Positions 16,845-26,085 of a stretch of DNA of 64,000 nt are shown piece after piece. The stretch lies in assembly GCF_014204495.1 (NCBI RefSeq), contig NZ_JACHLN010000003.1, positions 1 through 64,000 on the forward strand, given 5' to 3'. Made by a program: the position numbers and the translations under genes. Numbering within the stretch: position 1 is the first letter of the stretch; every line of letters begins with the position of its first letter. The notes beneath the pieces are model-generated. The model searched no databases, had not been told where the DNA came from, and saw nothing but the letters and a program-made list of their open reading frames with translations. Source of the stretch: Sphingomonas kyeonggiensis (GTDB taxonomy: Bacteria; Pseudomonadota; Alphaproteobacteria; Sphingomonadales; Sphingomonadaceae).

Positions 16845-17118
16845 CCTGTCCTCATGCGCATCGGGTGTGTGCGCTATCAGGTTCAACCGGGCGGATTTTT
16901 CGGAAGCTCGGCGCTTCATCGCAATTTTCGTCGCATCTCCGAATTCACCAGCTTCGGTACCTGTGCGGCAACGCGCGCGCCGCCAAGCCGATAGCGCCGC
17001 GCCATTCGACGAGCGGCCTCGAGACGCTCGGGGCGGCCAGATGAGTCGTCCCGGCTTTTCGCCGGATGCAATAAACTAGGTTGAAGCGACTGCATGGGCG
17101 GCGCGGCAAAAGACCGGG

Positions 17119-17385
17119 ATGCAGAAGAGTATCATCGAGCGTGCATTGGAACTGGCGGCCACGGGCGAATATGCGCGGATCGACCATATCGAGCGCAAGC
17201 TTAACGCCGAAGGCTATACCAACGTCGCCTCGCATCTCGATGGTCCGACCATTCGCAGGCAACTTCGCCAGGTCGCGAGCGAGGCGCGCGGAGAGCCCAC
17301 CAAGCGACGCGGTCGACCGCCGGCTTCGGGGGTCCTGGCCTCGGATGCGTCAGGCTCGGATCCAACAGATGGCCCGCTGATATGA
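17119..17385 (+). CDS. Small hypothetical protein
   Basis: 88 residues: MQKSIIERALELAATGEYAR, IDHIERKLNAEGYTNVASHL, a helix with DGPTIRRQLRQVASEARGEP, then a basic Pro-rich patch (TKRRGRPPASG, AT-hook-like RGRPP). The first half looks like a short wHTH-like helical fold, so DNA binding is possible but unproven. It is common in sphingomonads without a known role. Confidence 0.6.
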   Translation: MQKSIIERALELAATGEYARIDHIERKLNAEGYTNVASHLDGPTIRRQLRQVASEARGEPTKRRGRPPASGVLASDASGSDPTDGPLI

Positions 17386-17712
17386 CGGGCTGGCGGCAAG
17401 CCGAGTTCGTCCCCATACATTCGGACGGGCGGGCCGACGGGCGGGCGTGAGGCAGGGCGCGCGAAAAGCGCGGCTTTTGCCTAGCACGGAAGAACTCTTT
17501 GCACGCCAACGGGTTGTCCAAGGCTAGGAGAAGCCACGATGTCGTCCGAGCCACATTGGCTCATTCTCGGGCGCTAAGCCTATAAACCGTGCAACAAAGT
17601 ACTGGTTTTCATACCTTTTGGGTGACTAGGCTACGCGGCCGCTGGGAATCGGCACCGGGGCGACATCCTCCCTCTTTGTCGCTCCGGTATCGGCGGCGGC
17701 GATGCTGGTGTC
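17386..17712. other. Gene-free interval
   Basis: About 330 bp with no convincing gene on either strand and lower GC than the flanks. No hairpin terminator or strong repeat was recognised. Confidence 0.3.
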
Positions 17713-17949
17713 ATGAGACCTCGGAGGCGGCTGTTGAGCCTGGAAGTGTTGGCATCCGCAGCAGAACACTTGAACGAACAACTCATTGTTCGAGTTCGCG
17801 TCGATGGCATCGACTGGCTGGAGATTAGTCAGATCGACCACCCCGCTAGCGATCCCAGACTTGCTCGCTTAGTAACATGGGAAAACAATCACGCTATTGT
17901 TGTGCGAGTGTCGTCCCTTCGTGCTGCAGTCCATCATTCCCCTGAGTAG
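17713..17949 (+). CDS. Small hypothetical protein
   Basis: 78 residues: basic N-terminus MRPRRRLLSLEVLASAAEHL, then NEQLIVRVRVDGIDWLEISQ and a beta-rich end. No motif recognised. Base composition is lower in GC than the surrounding genes. Moderate doubt whether it is expressed. Confidence 0.35.
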   Translation: MRPRRRLLSLEVLASAAEHLNEQLIVRVRVDGIDWLEISQIDHPASDPRLARLVTWENNHAIVVRVSSLRAAVHHSPE

Positions 17950-18100
17950 ACGCGACAATCGCCAAATCCGATTTCGCCGATTCTAATCGCTATACCTCGA
18001 TGGTAGCGATGTAATGTAAACACTATGGTTATATGACTTTGCTGTGAGCATTCCATATTGACCAAGTGCCCAAGCCTATGAGGCGCTACGCAAGGCGCGG

Positions 18101-18241
18101 GTGTTCGAGGATGGAGAATATCACCTCCAGCGGGCGGATCGTGAGCGCCAGCTAGCTTACCGTGCTACTGAGGCTGCCCTGAGGGAACGCCATCTCGAGC
18201 TGGCGGACTGCCACATTCGTCTTGCCGAACTCTTGTGGTGA
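18101..18241 (+). CDS. Short helical protein or remnant with an unclear start
   Basis: 46 residues from a GTG: VFEDGEYHLQRADRERQLAY, then ATEAALRERHLELADCHIRL, ending AELLW. The frame stays open upstream (AYEALRKAR) back to a stop at about 18051 but contains no ATG. The composition matches small sphingomonad helical proteins, so either the GTG is used or the original start has been lost. The reading frame itself is convincing; expression is not. Confidence 0.35.
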   Translation: MFEDGEYHLQRADRERQLAYRATEAALRERHLELADCHIRLAELLW

Positions 18242-18364
18242 AAACCCGCAGCCACCCGCCGCATCGGTCGTAGCAAGCTGCCTGGCTGCTAGCGCGCCAA
18301 GATCGGGCGTTGCCGATTGACGCGCCCGCTTGCTGCTTCTGGGCCGATTGACGCCAGTAAGCTT

Positions 18365-18625
18365 TCAGCTCGGTGTGCTCAATAGCTGCCAAGGACGACT
18401 TTCGTTGGCGGCCTGCACATGCGTGCGTACCGATGGCTTCAGCTCGGACTCTGCGATCATACGGCCATCCCGGTTCCGAGATAAAATCGCTACAAAGCAT
18501 GGTAGTTCGGGATCATCCACGCAGACGACGCGGAGCGGCGGCATGGGGGCGATCTCCCACAGCTTTTCAAAGGCCGTGTGCAGAAATCCACCATGCGATT
18601 GCCAGCTTAGATTTAGAAGCGCCAC
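18365..18625 (-). CDS. Small hypothetical protein
   Basis: 86 residues from a GTG (18625): MALLNLSWQSHGGFLHTAFE, KLWEIAPMPPLRVVCVDDPE, LPCFVAILSRNRDGRMIAES, ELKPSVRTHVQ. The start overlaps the pectinesterase stop by 13 bp on the same strand, so it may be coupled to it, although composition differs. Family unknown to me. Confidence 0.55.
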   Translation of the reverse strand: MALLNLSWQSHGGFLHTAFEKLWEIAPMPPLRVVCVDDPELPCFVAILSRNRDGRMIAESELKPSVRTHVQAANESRPWQLLSTPS

Positions 18626-19740
18626 CCGCGGAAAAACCCTGCCCTGATCCTGTGAATATCAACCTCGCCATTCCAGGTCAGACCGATATCCCGCTTCCGG
18701 GACCCGGGGCCACGTGACCCGACTTCCAGAAATCGCGAATCCTGCGGGCGGAATACGTCGCGCATCGTGCCGTCGCGCGCAGTGCCTTTCATCTCTGTCC
18801 AATGATCGGGATGAATATGAGGGCCCATGAAGCAATCGATGAAAGAGACCTGCCCCACCGCCCGGGGATCCGCGTAGCGTCCGTCGGCAAAGGTCGTCGT
18901 CGGGTGCCAGGGACGCGCCAGCGCCACCGCACCGTCCGGCACGCCCGCCTCGCGTGTCAGGCGCGAGCGGTAGAATATGATGCCATGCTCCTGCGAGAGC
19001 TGGGTCGAGGGCGCGGCGATGAAGGACTGGAATTCGCCCGGCTGATAGGGTGCGCTGCGCCGGCGTGAGCGGATTTCGCTGTCCTCGATCAGCAATTGCC
19101 CATTGCCGAAGATGAAATCGATATTGCCCGCGATCAGGCTGTTCCGGATCAGTCCGCGCCCACCATTGGCGAACAGGGTGTCCTGATAGCCAAGCAGATC
19201 GACCCGATCGAGCAGCACGCGATCGCTATGGGTGTCGAGCAGCAGCGCCACGGCCTGGGGATTGCCGATCTTGCTGGGATCGCCGTCCGGAATACGATCA
19301 TTGGCGAGATAATCATAGCGGTTCTCGACTGTAATGCCGGTAACGGTCACGTCCTTCGCGTCGATGGTGAGCGTCGCCGATCCAGGCGTCCCCCACCCAG
19401 CACGGTGATAGGCCTTGGAGGTCTGCGCTACGGCATCGAAATGCAGCCGCGTCCTGCCCTGTCCGCTGCCGATCAGCCGAACCCGGTCGCGCGTCACAAC
19501 GGGCTTCTCGCGATAGTCGCCGGCCGCGATCCGGATCGTCACCCAGCGTCCCGAACGATCGGCCGTCGCAACCTCCAGGGCCGCCGCGATCGAGGGATAG
19601 CAGGATCGCGCCGCCTTGCCGCAGACCGGCCTGACAGTCAGCTCGCGCGGCACCGGCACCGGCACCGGCACCGGCACCGGGGCAAAAGCAGGAAGAAAGA
19701 TCGCCGCCGCCACCAGTCCGAGAAAGCCCCTCCGGATCAT
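18613..19740 (-). CDS. Pectinesterase (carbohydrate esterase family 8)
   Basis: 375 residues with an N-terminal signal peptide (MIRRGFLGLVAAAIFLPAFA) and a PVPVPVPVPVP linker encoded by a 6-bp tandem repeat. The right-handed beta-helix domain carries the CE8 motifs: YQDTLFANGGRG, the catalytic Asp in IAGNIDFIFGNG and ALARPWHP. It removes methyl esters from pectin in the periplasm or outside. The start overlaps the upstream esterase stop as ATGA, and both lie downstream of the receptor/sigma genes of the same locus. A longer upstream reading is an artefact of that overlap. Confidence 0.92.
   Translation of the reverse strand: MIRRGFLGLVAAAIFLPAFAPVPVPVPVPVPRELTVRPVCGKAARSCYPSIAAALEVATADRSGRWVTIRIAAGDYREKPVVTRDRVRLIGSGQGRTRLHFDAVAQTSKAYHRAGWGTPGSATLTIDAKDVTVTGITVENRYDYLANDRIPDGDPSKIGNPQAVALLLDTHSDRVLLDRVDLLGYQDTLFANGGRGLIRNSLIAGNIDFIFGNGQLLIEDSEIRSRRRSAPYQPGEFQSFIAAPSTQLSQEHGIIFYRSRLTREAGVPDGAVALARPWHPTTTFADGRYADPRAVGQVSFIDCFMGPHIHPDHWTEMKGTARDGTMRDVFRPQDSRFLEVGSRGPGSRKRDIGLTWNGEVDIHRIRAGFFRGWRF
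19649..19680. repeat. 6-bp tandem repeat (GGCACC)n
   Basis: Five units of GGCACC plus a partial unit encode the Pro-Val linker behind the pectinesterase signal peptide. Unit length is a multiple of three, so copy-number change alters linker length without a frameshift. Confidence 0.85.
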
Positions 19741-20711
19741 TTCGCCTTCTCCTTCTTCGCGACGACCTGGGTGAAGAAGCTGTCGATCTCGGCAGCTGCC
19801 CGCGGAAGCCAGGGCTCGAACAACCAGAAATCGTGCGGCGCGTTCTCGAAGCGAAACTCGCGGTGCGCGACATGGTATCGGTCCAGCGCGGAGAACACCT
19901 CGTCCTTGCCCTGGGTGAACCGGGGAATGCCGCTGCCGAGGATGAGGGTCGGAACCGCATCCGGGCCGACATGGTTGGCCGCGCTCGCCTCGCGCCAGCG
20001 CGATGCTGCCGACCCATAGGATCCGCCGAGCCACCGTGCCGCCGGGGACGCCTCCTTGGCGGCATCCTCATATTTGAGGGTTTCCGGAAGCGTGAAGTCG
20101 AGAACGCCGTCCAGGTCGATGAGCGCGTTTGCGCGCCGGTCCCGGCCTTCGCCGAACAAGCCGGAGGGGCCGGCATAGGCGAGCAGCGATGCCATCTGCC
20201 CGCCCGAAGACGCACCACCGATCGCAATCCTGTCGGGACTGAGTTCTAGCTCGGCGGCGTGCTCTCGTGCCCAGACAAGCGCGTCGCCAATGTCGATCAT
20301 GCCCGCCGGATAGGGTGCCTCGGGCGACAGCCGGAACTCGGGCAGGAACACGGTGTAGCCGCGCTGGGCCAGCAAATTGGCCAGCGCGTAAAAATGGTTC
20401 TTGTTGCCGGCACTCCAGCCACCGCCATGAACCAGGACGATGCCTTGATGCCTCGCGGGCGATCCGGGAGCCGCCTTGAAGATGTCGATATGCAGGTCAC
20501 GCATGCCGCTGTTCTTGTACGGCCGGTCGAACAGCACGGACTGCCCTTCCCGCCAGGTCACCGGAGCCCAAGCGATGCCAGGATATTTGTCGCGATATTG
20601 CTCGAAGCGCTGGCCGATCGTGTAGCTGTCATCGACGTCACGCAACGGAACGCCGCCGGCATTCATGGCAGCGGCCAGGAGCGCCAGCGGCAACAGGCTC
20701 AGGTTCGGCAT
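19737..20711 (-). CDS. Alpha/beta hydrolase, acetyl-esterase-like
   Basis: 324 residues with a short hydrophobic leader (MPNLSLLPLALLAAAMNAGG). The esterase/lipase signature is clear: oxyanion HGGGW at 95-99, nucleophile in GASSGG (Ser168), and the catalytic His in ENAPHDFWLF. The linker between strands is that of carbohydrate acetyl esterases (BD-FAE/ CE-like). Being coupled to a CE8 pectinesterase, it probably deacetylates pectin or hemicellulose, which is inference. Follows the receptor gene after a terminator. Confidence 0.8.
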   Translation of the reverse strand: MPNLSLLPLALLAAAMNAGGVPLRDVDDSYTIGQRFEQYRDKYPGIAWAPVTWREGQSVLFDRPYKNSGMRDLHIDIFKAAPGSPARHQGIVLVHGGGWSAGNKNHFYALANLLAQRGYTVFLPEFRLSPEAPYPAGMIDIGDALVWAREHAAELELSPDRIAIGGASSGGQMASLLAYAGPSGLFGEGRDRRANALIDLDGVLDFTLPETLKYEDAAKEASPAARWLGGSYGSAASRWREASAANHVGPDAVPTLILGSGIPRFTQGKDEVFSALDRYHVAHREFRFENAPHDFWLFEPWLPRAAAEIDSFFTQVVAKKEKAK

Positions 20712-20739
20712 GTAAAATACCCCGAAGAAGCGAAAAAGA

Positions 20740-20769
20740 GGGCCGTCGGCGGGAGGCGCCCGACGGCCC
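20740..20769 (-). terminator. Intrinsic terminator after the TonB receptor
   Basis: On the minus strand GGGCCGTCGG, a 10-nt loop, CCGACGGCCC, then TCTTTTTCG: a 10-bp GC stem with a T5 run. It lies between the receptor stop (20778) and the start of the esterase (20711), so the two esterase genes need read-through or their own promoter. Confidence 0.85.
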
Positions 20770-20777
20770 CGAAGGTG

Positions 20778-23700
20778 TCAGAACTGGTAGCGCGCGCCCA
20801 CGAACCACTGCGCACCTGTCTTCGAGAATTCGCGGACCAGATATTGCGACCCGTCACCGGTGCCGTAGATCCGTTCCTTCTCGTTGGTGATGTTGATGCC
20901 CTGCACGTTGAGGCTCAGCCGCTTGGTGAGATTGTAATAGGCCGAGAGGTCGACCTGGGTCGGGCCGTATTTGCGCTCCTGGACATGGCCGTTGCCGCCC
21001 GGCTCGCTCAGCAGATAGTCGTCGCGCTTGTTGACCGAGACGCGCAGGCCCATCTTGCCGGTGTCGTAATAGCCGGTGAAATTATACGAATTGGGCGAAA
21101 GGCCGGTCGAATCCCGCGCCGAGACATGGGTATAGTTGGAGGCGAAACCAAGGTTCGAGAGCAGCCCCGGCAGGAAGGTGAACGGTAGGTTGAGCGTCGC
21201 CTCCAAGCCGGTAACGCTGTTGCCGCCGGGCGTGTTCACCGTCTTGTAGAAGGTGTACTGCGCGGTTTTCGGGTCGGCATTGTAGGATGGGCTGTAGCGC
21301 GGGTCGGCATAGATCGCGGCCCAGAACTCAGTCGGCACCGCCTGCTGGACTACGGAGGTCGTCAGCGAGCTGACGATATTCTTCTTGAACCCGCCGATCG
21401 CGATCAGGCCACCCTTACCGAAATACCATTCCAGACCCAGGTCGAAATCGTTCGACAGATACGGCTTGAGGTTGGGGTCGCCGAGATTGCTCACCGTGCG
21501 CGTCGTGTACTCGAACACCGGCGCGGCAATGTTCAGTGCCGCGAGGCCCGGCCGCGTCATCGAGCGGGCATAGGCGAAGCGAGCGACCAGATCCGGCGTA
21601 ATGTTAAGCGCCGCGTTGAAGGACGGCAGGAAATTGTCATAGCGGCGATCGACCGTGACCGGCGAGGTTCCGATCACCGCGCTGGAGCCGACATCGGTCC
21701 GCACGTAGCGCACGCCGCCGTCAAGCCGCAGCTTCATCGCACCAATCGGGATTTCGCCGCTGACTTCGCCATAGCCGCCCGTCGTCTTCTCGGTGACTTC
21801 CCAGCCCGCGCCCACGTTCGCCGGATAGTTCGACGAGATCAGCCCCGAACTCGCGATCTTGTCGAAGTCGATAACCGCGAAGGTCGGCAAGCCGCCATCG
21901 ACGACGCCGTCCCCGAAATGCGCGATCGGGAAGCTGGTCAGATACTTCTGCGGCGCGAAGCCGGGCAGGTCGCCCTGTGCTTCGGAGTAGCGGACCAGCC
22001 GGCGGTTATGGGCGACGCCAAGCTGCGCCGTGAACGCACCCCTTTCAAAAACGAGGTTGGCCTTGGCCGTGAAATTGTCCTTCACGACATTGTTCAGCCG
22101 GTTCGCAGCGGTCGTCGCATCGATGAAATTGGCGACGTTGTTCGGGTCGTAATTCCCATAGCTGACCTTGGCCACATCGACGCTGTCGCGATAGTCATAG
22201 GCATAATAATGCGGGACCGAGCGCGCGTAGAAGCGCAGCTCGCTACGGTCGGCCGCGTCGCGCGCCGTGCCGGCCATGGCATCGAACCTGAGCGCGTCGG
22301 AGAGCTGATAGTCGCCCGAAAGCACATATTGCTGGAACTTCGAGGTCGAAGTCTGGTGCCGGCTCTCATACCAGGAGGTGACGTCATTGAACGCCGCCGC
22401 GACCAGCTGCTTGCCGTCAGGCGCAATGGTGAAGGACAGTGGCGTCTGGCCGACGAAGTTGCCCGCCGTGCCGTGGGTAAGCAGCCACTCCATCGAATTG
22501 TAATTGTACCGGTCGTTGTCCAGCTGGGAATAGAGCACGTCGAAGCTGATCTTCATGCCGTCGACGGGCTTCACCTGGAGCGAGCCGGTCAGGCCAAGCC
22601 GCTTCTGGTCGTTGCCGAAAAAATCCGCGCGCGGCAGCCGCGGTGCCCAGAGGCAGTCGAGCCGATCGGCCGCACCGCAGTTGGTCGGCGTGCCGGTAAC
22701 GGTCGGGTTGGTATCGGCCCAGCTGTCGCCATTGACGAAGGGCGAGGTCCAGCGGACGCTGGCGAAGCCCTCCTGATAGACGGTGCGCTTGGAATAGGCG
22801 GCGGACAGCAGGATTCCGATCGTGTCATTCGCGAATGTGTCGGAAATCATCAGCGTCGCGCGCGGATCGACCTTGCGCGTCATCTGGTTATAGCCGCCCT
22901 GGGCCGATCCCACGATGTGGAAGCCTTTGAAGTCGAACGGCTTGGCCGAATAGAGATCGACCGTGCCGGCGATGCCGCCTTCCTCGATCGAGGCACGCTG
23001 GGTCTTCTGGACGTCGATCCGGTTGAACAGCTCCGAGGCGAAGACGTGGAAGTCGAATGCGCGGCCGGCATTGATGGTGAACCCGCCGGAATCGAGGCCG
23101 TCGCTGCTGGCCGGCACTTCCATGCCGTTCAAGGTGGTCCGGGTAAAGTCCGGCGAGAAGCCGCGCAGCGTAATGTTGCGGCCTTCTCCACCTTCGCGAG
23201 AGATCGCCACGCCCGGCAGCCTCTGGATCGACTCCGAGAGATTGAGATCGGGCATCTTGGCCATGTCCTCGGCCAGAATACTCTCGGTGACGTTGATGGC
23301 CCTGCGCTTCAGGTCCTGTGCCTTGGCGAGGCTACCGCGAAAGCCGGTGACGACGATGGCTTCTTCCGCGGCGGATGCCTCTTGTCCACCGTCCTGCGGC
23401 TCCGCTGCGGCCGCCGGCACGCGCTGGTCAAGAGCGGTCTGGTTCGGAGCTGCCGCGGCAGAGCTCGTCGGCACGCCGCCGCCCGGCGGCGTCGGCGACG
23501 GGGTCCTCGAAATGATGGCAAAGGAAGTCGGGCCCGTGCGCCGCGCCGCCAGCCCGGTGCCGGCGAGCAGCCGGGTCAGCGCTTCCTCCGCACGCATCTC
23601 GCCGCGCACGGCATTGGTCCGCACCGCGCGGGTCACGCGACGCGCCGCGACGATCTGGATACCGCCCTGGCGCCCAAGCTGGCTGATCGCAGTATCGGCG

Positions 23701-23816
23701 GACTGCGCTTCGATCGAGAATTGCCGGATCTGTGCCTCGGCTTGCGCCGGCGACACTGCCGCGCAGACGATTGCCGAAGACACGAGCAAGGCTCCACGAA
23801 CAGTGGAAATATTCAT
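20778..23816 (-). CDS. TonB-dependent receptor with N-terminal STN domain
   Basis: 1012 residues. Signal peptide (GALLVSSAIVCAAVSPAQAE), STN/secretin-like domain (QFSIEAQSADTAISQLGRQG to about 105), Ala/Pro linker, TonB box and plug (EEAIVVTGFRGSLAKAQDLK, VTESILAEDMAKMPDLNLSE), and a C-terminal beta-barrel ending in GARYQF (terminal Phe). This is the Caulobacter-type receptor class for carbohydrates. The STN domain signals to FecR. Together with the adjacent FecR and ECF sigma, it forms a cell-surface signalling import system, and the downstream pectinesterase suggests pectin fragments as ligands. Confidence 0.93.
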   Translation of the reverse strand: MNISTVRGALLVSSAIVCAAVSPAQAEAQIRQFSIEAQSADTAISQLGRQGGIQIVAARRVTRAVRTNAVRGEMRAEEALTRLLAGTGLAARRTGPTSFAIISRTPSPTPPGGGVPTSSAAAAPNQTALDQRVPAAAAEPQDGGQEASAAEEAIVVTGFRGSLAKAQDLKRRAINVTESILAEDMAKMPDLNLSESIQRLPGVAISREGGEGRNITLRGFSPDFTRTTLNGMEVPASSDGLDSGGFTINAGRAFDFHVFASELFNRIDVQKTQRASIEEGGIAGTVDLYSAKPFDFKGFHIVGSAQGGYNQMTRKVDPRATLMISDTFANDTIGILLSAAYSKRTVYQEGFASVRWTSPFVNGDSWADTNPTVTGTPTNCGAADRLDCLWAPRLPRADFFGNDQKRLGLTGSLQVKPVDGMKISFDVLYSQLDNDRYNYNSMEWLLTHGTAGNFVGQTPLSFTIAPDGKQLVAAAFNDVTSWYESRHQTSTSKFQQYVLSGDYQLSDALRFDAMAGTARDAADRSELRFYARSVPHYYAYDYRDSVDVAKVSYGNYDPNNVANFIDATTAANRLNNVVKDNFTAKANLVFERGAFTAQLGVAHNRRLVRYSEAQGDLPGFAPQKYLTSFPIAHFGDGVVDGGLPTFAVIDFDKIASSGLISSNYPANVGAGWEVTEKTTGGYGEVSGEIPIGAMKLRLDGGVRYVRTDVGSSAVIGTSPVTVDRRYDNFLPSFNAALNITPDLVARFAYARSMTRPGLAALNIAAPVFEYTTRTVSNLGDPNLKPYLSNDFDLGLEWYFGKGGLIAIGGFKKNIVSSLTTSVVQQAVPTEFWAAIYADPRYSPSYNADPKTAQYTFYKTVNTPGGNSVTGLEATLNLPFTFLPGLLSNLGFASNYTHVSARDSTGLSPNSYNFTGYYDTGKMGLRVSVNKRDDYLLSEPGGNGHVQERKYGPTQVDLSAYYNLTKRLSLNVQGINITNEKERIYGTGDGSQYLVREFSKTGAQWFVGARYQF

Positions 23817-23915
23817 TTTCCTCCCCCATATTTTTTAGGCGGAGTAATTTTTCCCCGCACTTGTATTTGAGACGGCCGATGGGAAAATCCTTCCCGCCTT
23901 CTCGATTTTATTTCC

Positions 23916-24875
23916 TCATTTTATTCGAATGATCTCCGACTGCGTCCTATCAATCGACACGCCCAGGCTCGTCTTGACGGTCTCGGCGAAGCCTTCGGGA
24001 TCATTGATGCGAAACAGGCCGGAGAGCTCCTCCCGCGCAACCCGCGAATCCGCAATGATGATCTGGCGGGTGTTGTAGCGGTTGAACTCCTCGGCGGCAT
24101 CGGCGAGCGTGCGACCATCTAGGTCGATCATCCCGCTTCTCCAGGCGAGCGAGCGATCGAGAGAAGAAGAGATGTCCGTCTCATAGTCGAGCACGGCATG
24201 GGCACTGAGCATGGCGCGGTCGCCGGCCTTCAATCGCATGCGCAGGCTGCGGTCCCTGTCGGACCAGGTCTCCACCACGCCCTCGGTGACCTGGACTTCC
24301 ACACCCATCTCGCGGCGGCGCACGGAAAAGGCCGTACCGACCGCGCGAACCCGCACATTGCCCGCGGTCACGAGAAAGGGCCGGTGCGCGTCCTTGGCAA
24401 CCTCGAACCAGGCTTCCCCCTGGGCCAGCTCCACCTGCCGCGACCGCTTCTCCATGGCGACACTGAGATTGCTGCCAGAGTTGATGGTCATCACCGATCC
24501 ATCGGAGAGGGGCAGGCGGCGGATCTCGCCCAGACGGGTGGAGAATTCGGACGGCCCCTCCGCCCATCGCGTGACCCCGAACACGATTGCGGCGGAAGCC
24601 GCAATCCCGCCCAGGATGCCCCGCCGCGCCCATCGCCCCGACGCCGCTTCAAGATCAACGGGATCTTCCGTAGCTGCGAGGGTCGACATTTCCGCAGCGG
24701 GCGTGAGCGCCAACCACTCGGCCTGCATCTCGAGCAACAACCCGTGACGCTTCAAATCTTCTGAAAGCCACGCCTGAAGCTTGGCCTCGTCGGACTCGCT
24801 CCACGTGCCGGAATCCATGCGCGCTATAAAATGCGCCACGATGTCCCGAGCCTCGGCCATGGAGGATGCCGTCAT
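23916..24875 (-). CDS. FecR-type anti-sigma/sensor protein
   Basis: 319 residues. Cytoplasmic N-terminal anti-sigma domain (VAHFIARMDSGTWSESDEAK, LQAWLSEDLKRHGLLLEMQA), one membrane helix at about 88-105, then the FecR periplasmic domain (TRLGEIRRLPLSDGSVMTIN, LAQGEAWFEVAKDAHRPFLV, VRAVGTAFSVRR) and a C-terminal secretin-like domain. It holds the sigma factor until the receptor signals. The start overlaps the sigma stop as ATGA. About 100 bp separate it from the receptor start. Confidence 0.93.
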   Translation of the reverse strand: MTASSMAEARDIVAHFIARMDSGTWSESDEAKLQAWLSEDLKRHGLLLEMQAEWLALTPAAEMSTLAATEDPVDLEAASGRWARRGILGGIAASAAIVFGVTRWAEGPSEFSTRLGEIRRLPLSDGSVMTINSGSNLSVAMEKRSRQVELAQGEAWFEVAKDAHRPFLVTAGNVRVRAVGTAFSVRRREMGVEVQVTEGVVETWSDRDRSLRMRLKAGDRAMLSAHAVLDYETDISSSLDRSLAWRSGMIDLDGRTLADAAEEFNRYNTRQIIIADSRVAREELSGLFRINDPEGFAETVKTSLGVSIDRTQSEIIRIK

Positions 24876-25462
24876 CGCCGCGCCTCCTTGCGCTCGATGC
24901 TCAGCATGAGGTCCTCGCTCCGCGTCTCGGCCCTAGCCCAGGCGCTCCTGATCGCGCGGACGCCGACCCAGACCTGCTTCTCGACGGCCTTTTCGGTCAT
25001 GCCCAGATGCGTGGCGATTTCCTTCTGCGACCATCCCTCGATCTTGCGCAGTTCAATGACCTTGCGGCAGCGCTCGGGTAGCGCCCCGATAATTGCCAGT
25101 ACGCGCTCATAGCTCAGCCGACGCGCCGCCTGCTCTTCGGGCGAGGGGCTGGTTTCGTCTTCCCAGGATTCGATCTCGCTCAGCGCCTCGAGCACGACGA
25201 CCTGCTGGCGCTTGAGGCGGCGCACGAGCAGGTTGCGGCAAGTCGCAAACATATAGGCGAGCGGCTGATCGATATGATCGACCGAGGGCAGCATGGCGAT
25301 GCGGCAATAGGCTTCCTGCATAACTTCGTCGACATCCTCAGGCGAAAGGCGCGAGCGCGCCAGCCATCGACGAATTCGCCCCGCATGGGGAACGATCTCG
25401 CGTGCGACCCAGGTCGCAATCCGGCGCCGCTGCGCGAGCTGCTTGTCCGCTGCCCCTTGCGT
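24872..25462 (-). CDS. ECF RNA polymerase sigma factor (FecI-like), start unusual
   Basis: Regions sigma2 (LAYMFATCRNLLVRRLKRQQ) and sigma4 (LPERCRKVIELRKIEGWSQK, EIATHLGMTEKAVEKQV) are clear. The first ATG (25321, MQEAYCRIAML) falls inside region 2. Upstream codons keep the expected sequence (IATWVAREIVPHAGRIRRWL, then SRLSPEDVDEV), so coding extends at least 47 codons further. No in-frame ATG, GTG or TTG exists there; an ACG at 25462, preceded by GGGGAGGGG, is the best candidate. Translated this way the protein has 196 residues, a normal ECF length. It should direct RNA polymerase to the receptor operon. Confidence 0.82.
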   Translation of the reverse strand, partial: TQGAADKQLAQRRRIATWVAREIVPHAGRIRRWLARSRLSPEDVDEVMQEAYCRIAMLPSVDHIDQPLAYMFATCRNLLVRRLKRQQVVVLEALSEIESWEDETSPSPEEQAARRLSYERVLAIIGALPERCRKVIELRKIEGWSQKEIATHLGMTEKAVEKQVWVGVRAIRSAWARAETRSEDLMLSIERKEARR

Positions 25463-26085
25463 AAACCCCTCCCCTGCCGAGATTAACTCCCGTTCTGCAA
25501 TCTATGAGACATGGGAAGAGAATTTCCCCCCTAGGAAAAGATAGTTTGTTTGGTTGCAAAATATCATGACCACTAGCCGGCGCGGAGTTTGGCGATTTGT
25601 AGGCTAAGGCTGACAGGCTGGGCGTTTGCAAACTCCAGCATTCATGCGGCCGTCGCGAGCGTCTCGAACGAACGGCCAGCTTATGTGCTCAAACCTCGTT
25701 TCGGAAGCGGGCGAGATCGGGCGCACTCCCGACCGGCAGGTTGGACGAGAGCAGGCCAGCGGTTTTTGGGCCGGTTGCGGTCAGGCGGCTTTTGGTACCA
25801 GGTCCCAGAAAGCTGTCATCAAGCGATCAACCTCTCGACTGTCAATCGAGCAGCTGAACTTACCCAAAGCTGACAGTCCGCTTTCAGTCCGGCGATCTCG
25901 ATTGCTGCCATTCGCCGCTGGCTCCGCCCGAACGGTAGCTCACACCCCAATGGACGACCGGAAGGGCTCGAAATATGAATCACTCGACGCGTGCCCCGAA
26001 AGCCAATTCCCACGTCTTGTTATCCCTACGGCACTATCATCAGTCGAACGCACGATAGCTTTTCTCCTAGTCGGCTCGAAAACGC
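25463..26085. other. Gene-free interval, lower GC
   Basis: About 620 bp between the sigma gene and the Rap1a-like gene. No convincing gene is seen. A GCTGGGCGTTTGCAAACTCC stretch near 25616 resembles the left end of the intergenic repeat, and CTCGACTGTCAATCGAG near 25832 is a small dyad. The promoter for the sigma gene should lie near 25470-25560. Confidence 0.3.

Noticed and set aside
21918..23870. A 650-codon plus-strand frame opposite the pectin-locus receptor
   Set aside because: Antisense frame with no domain; the minus strand has STN, plug and barrel domains.
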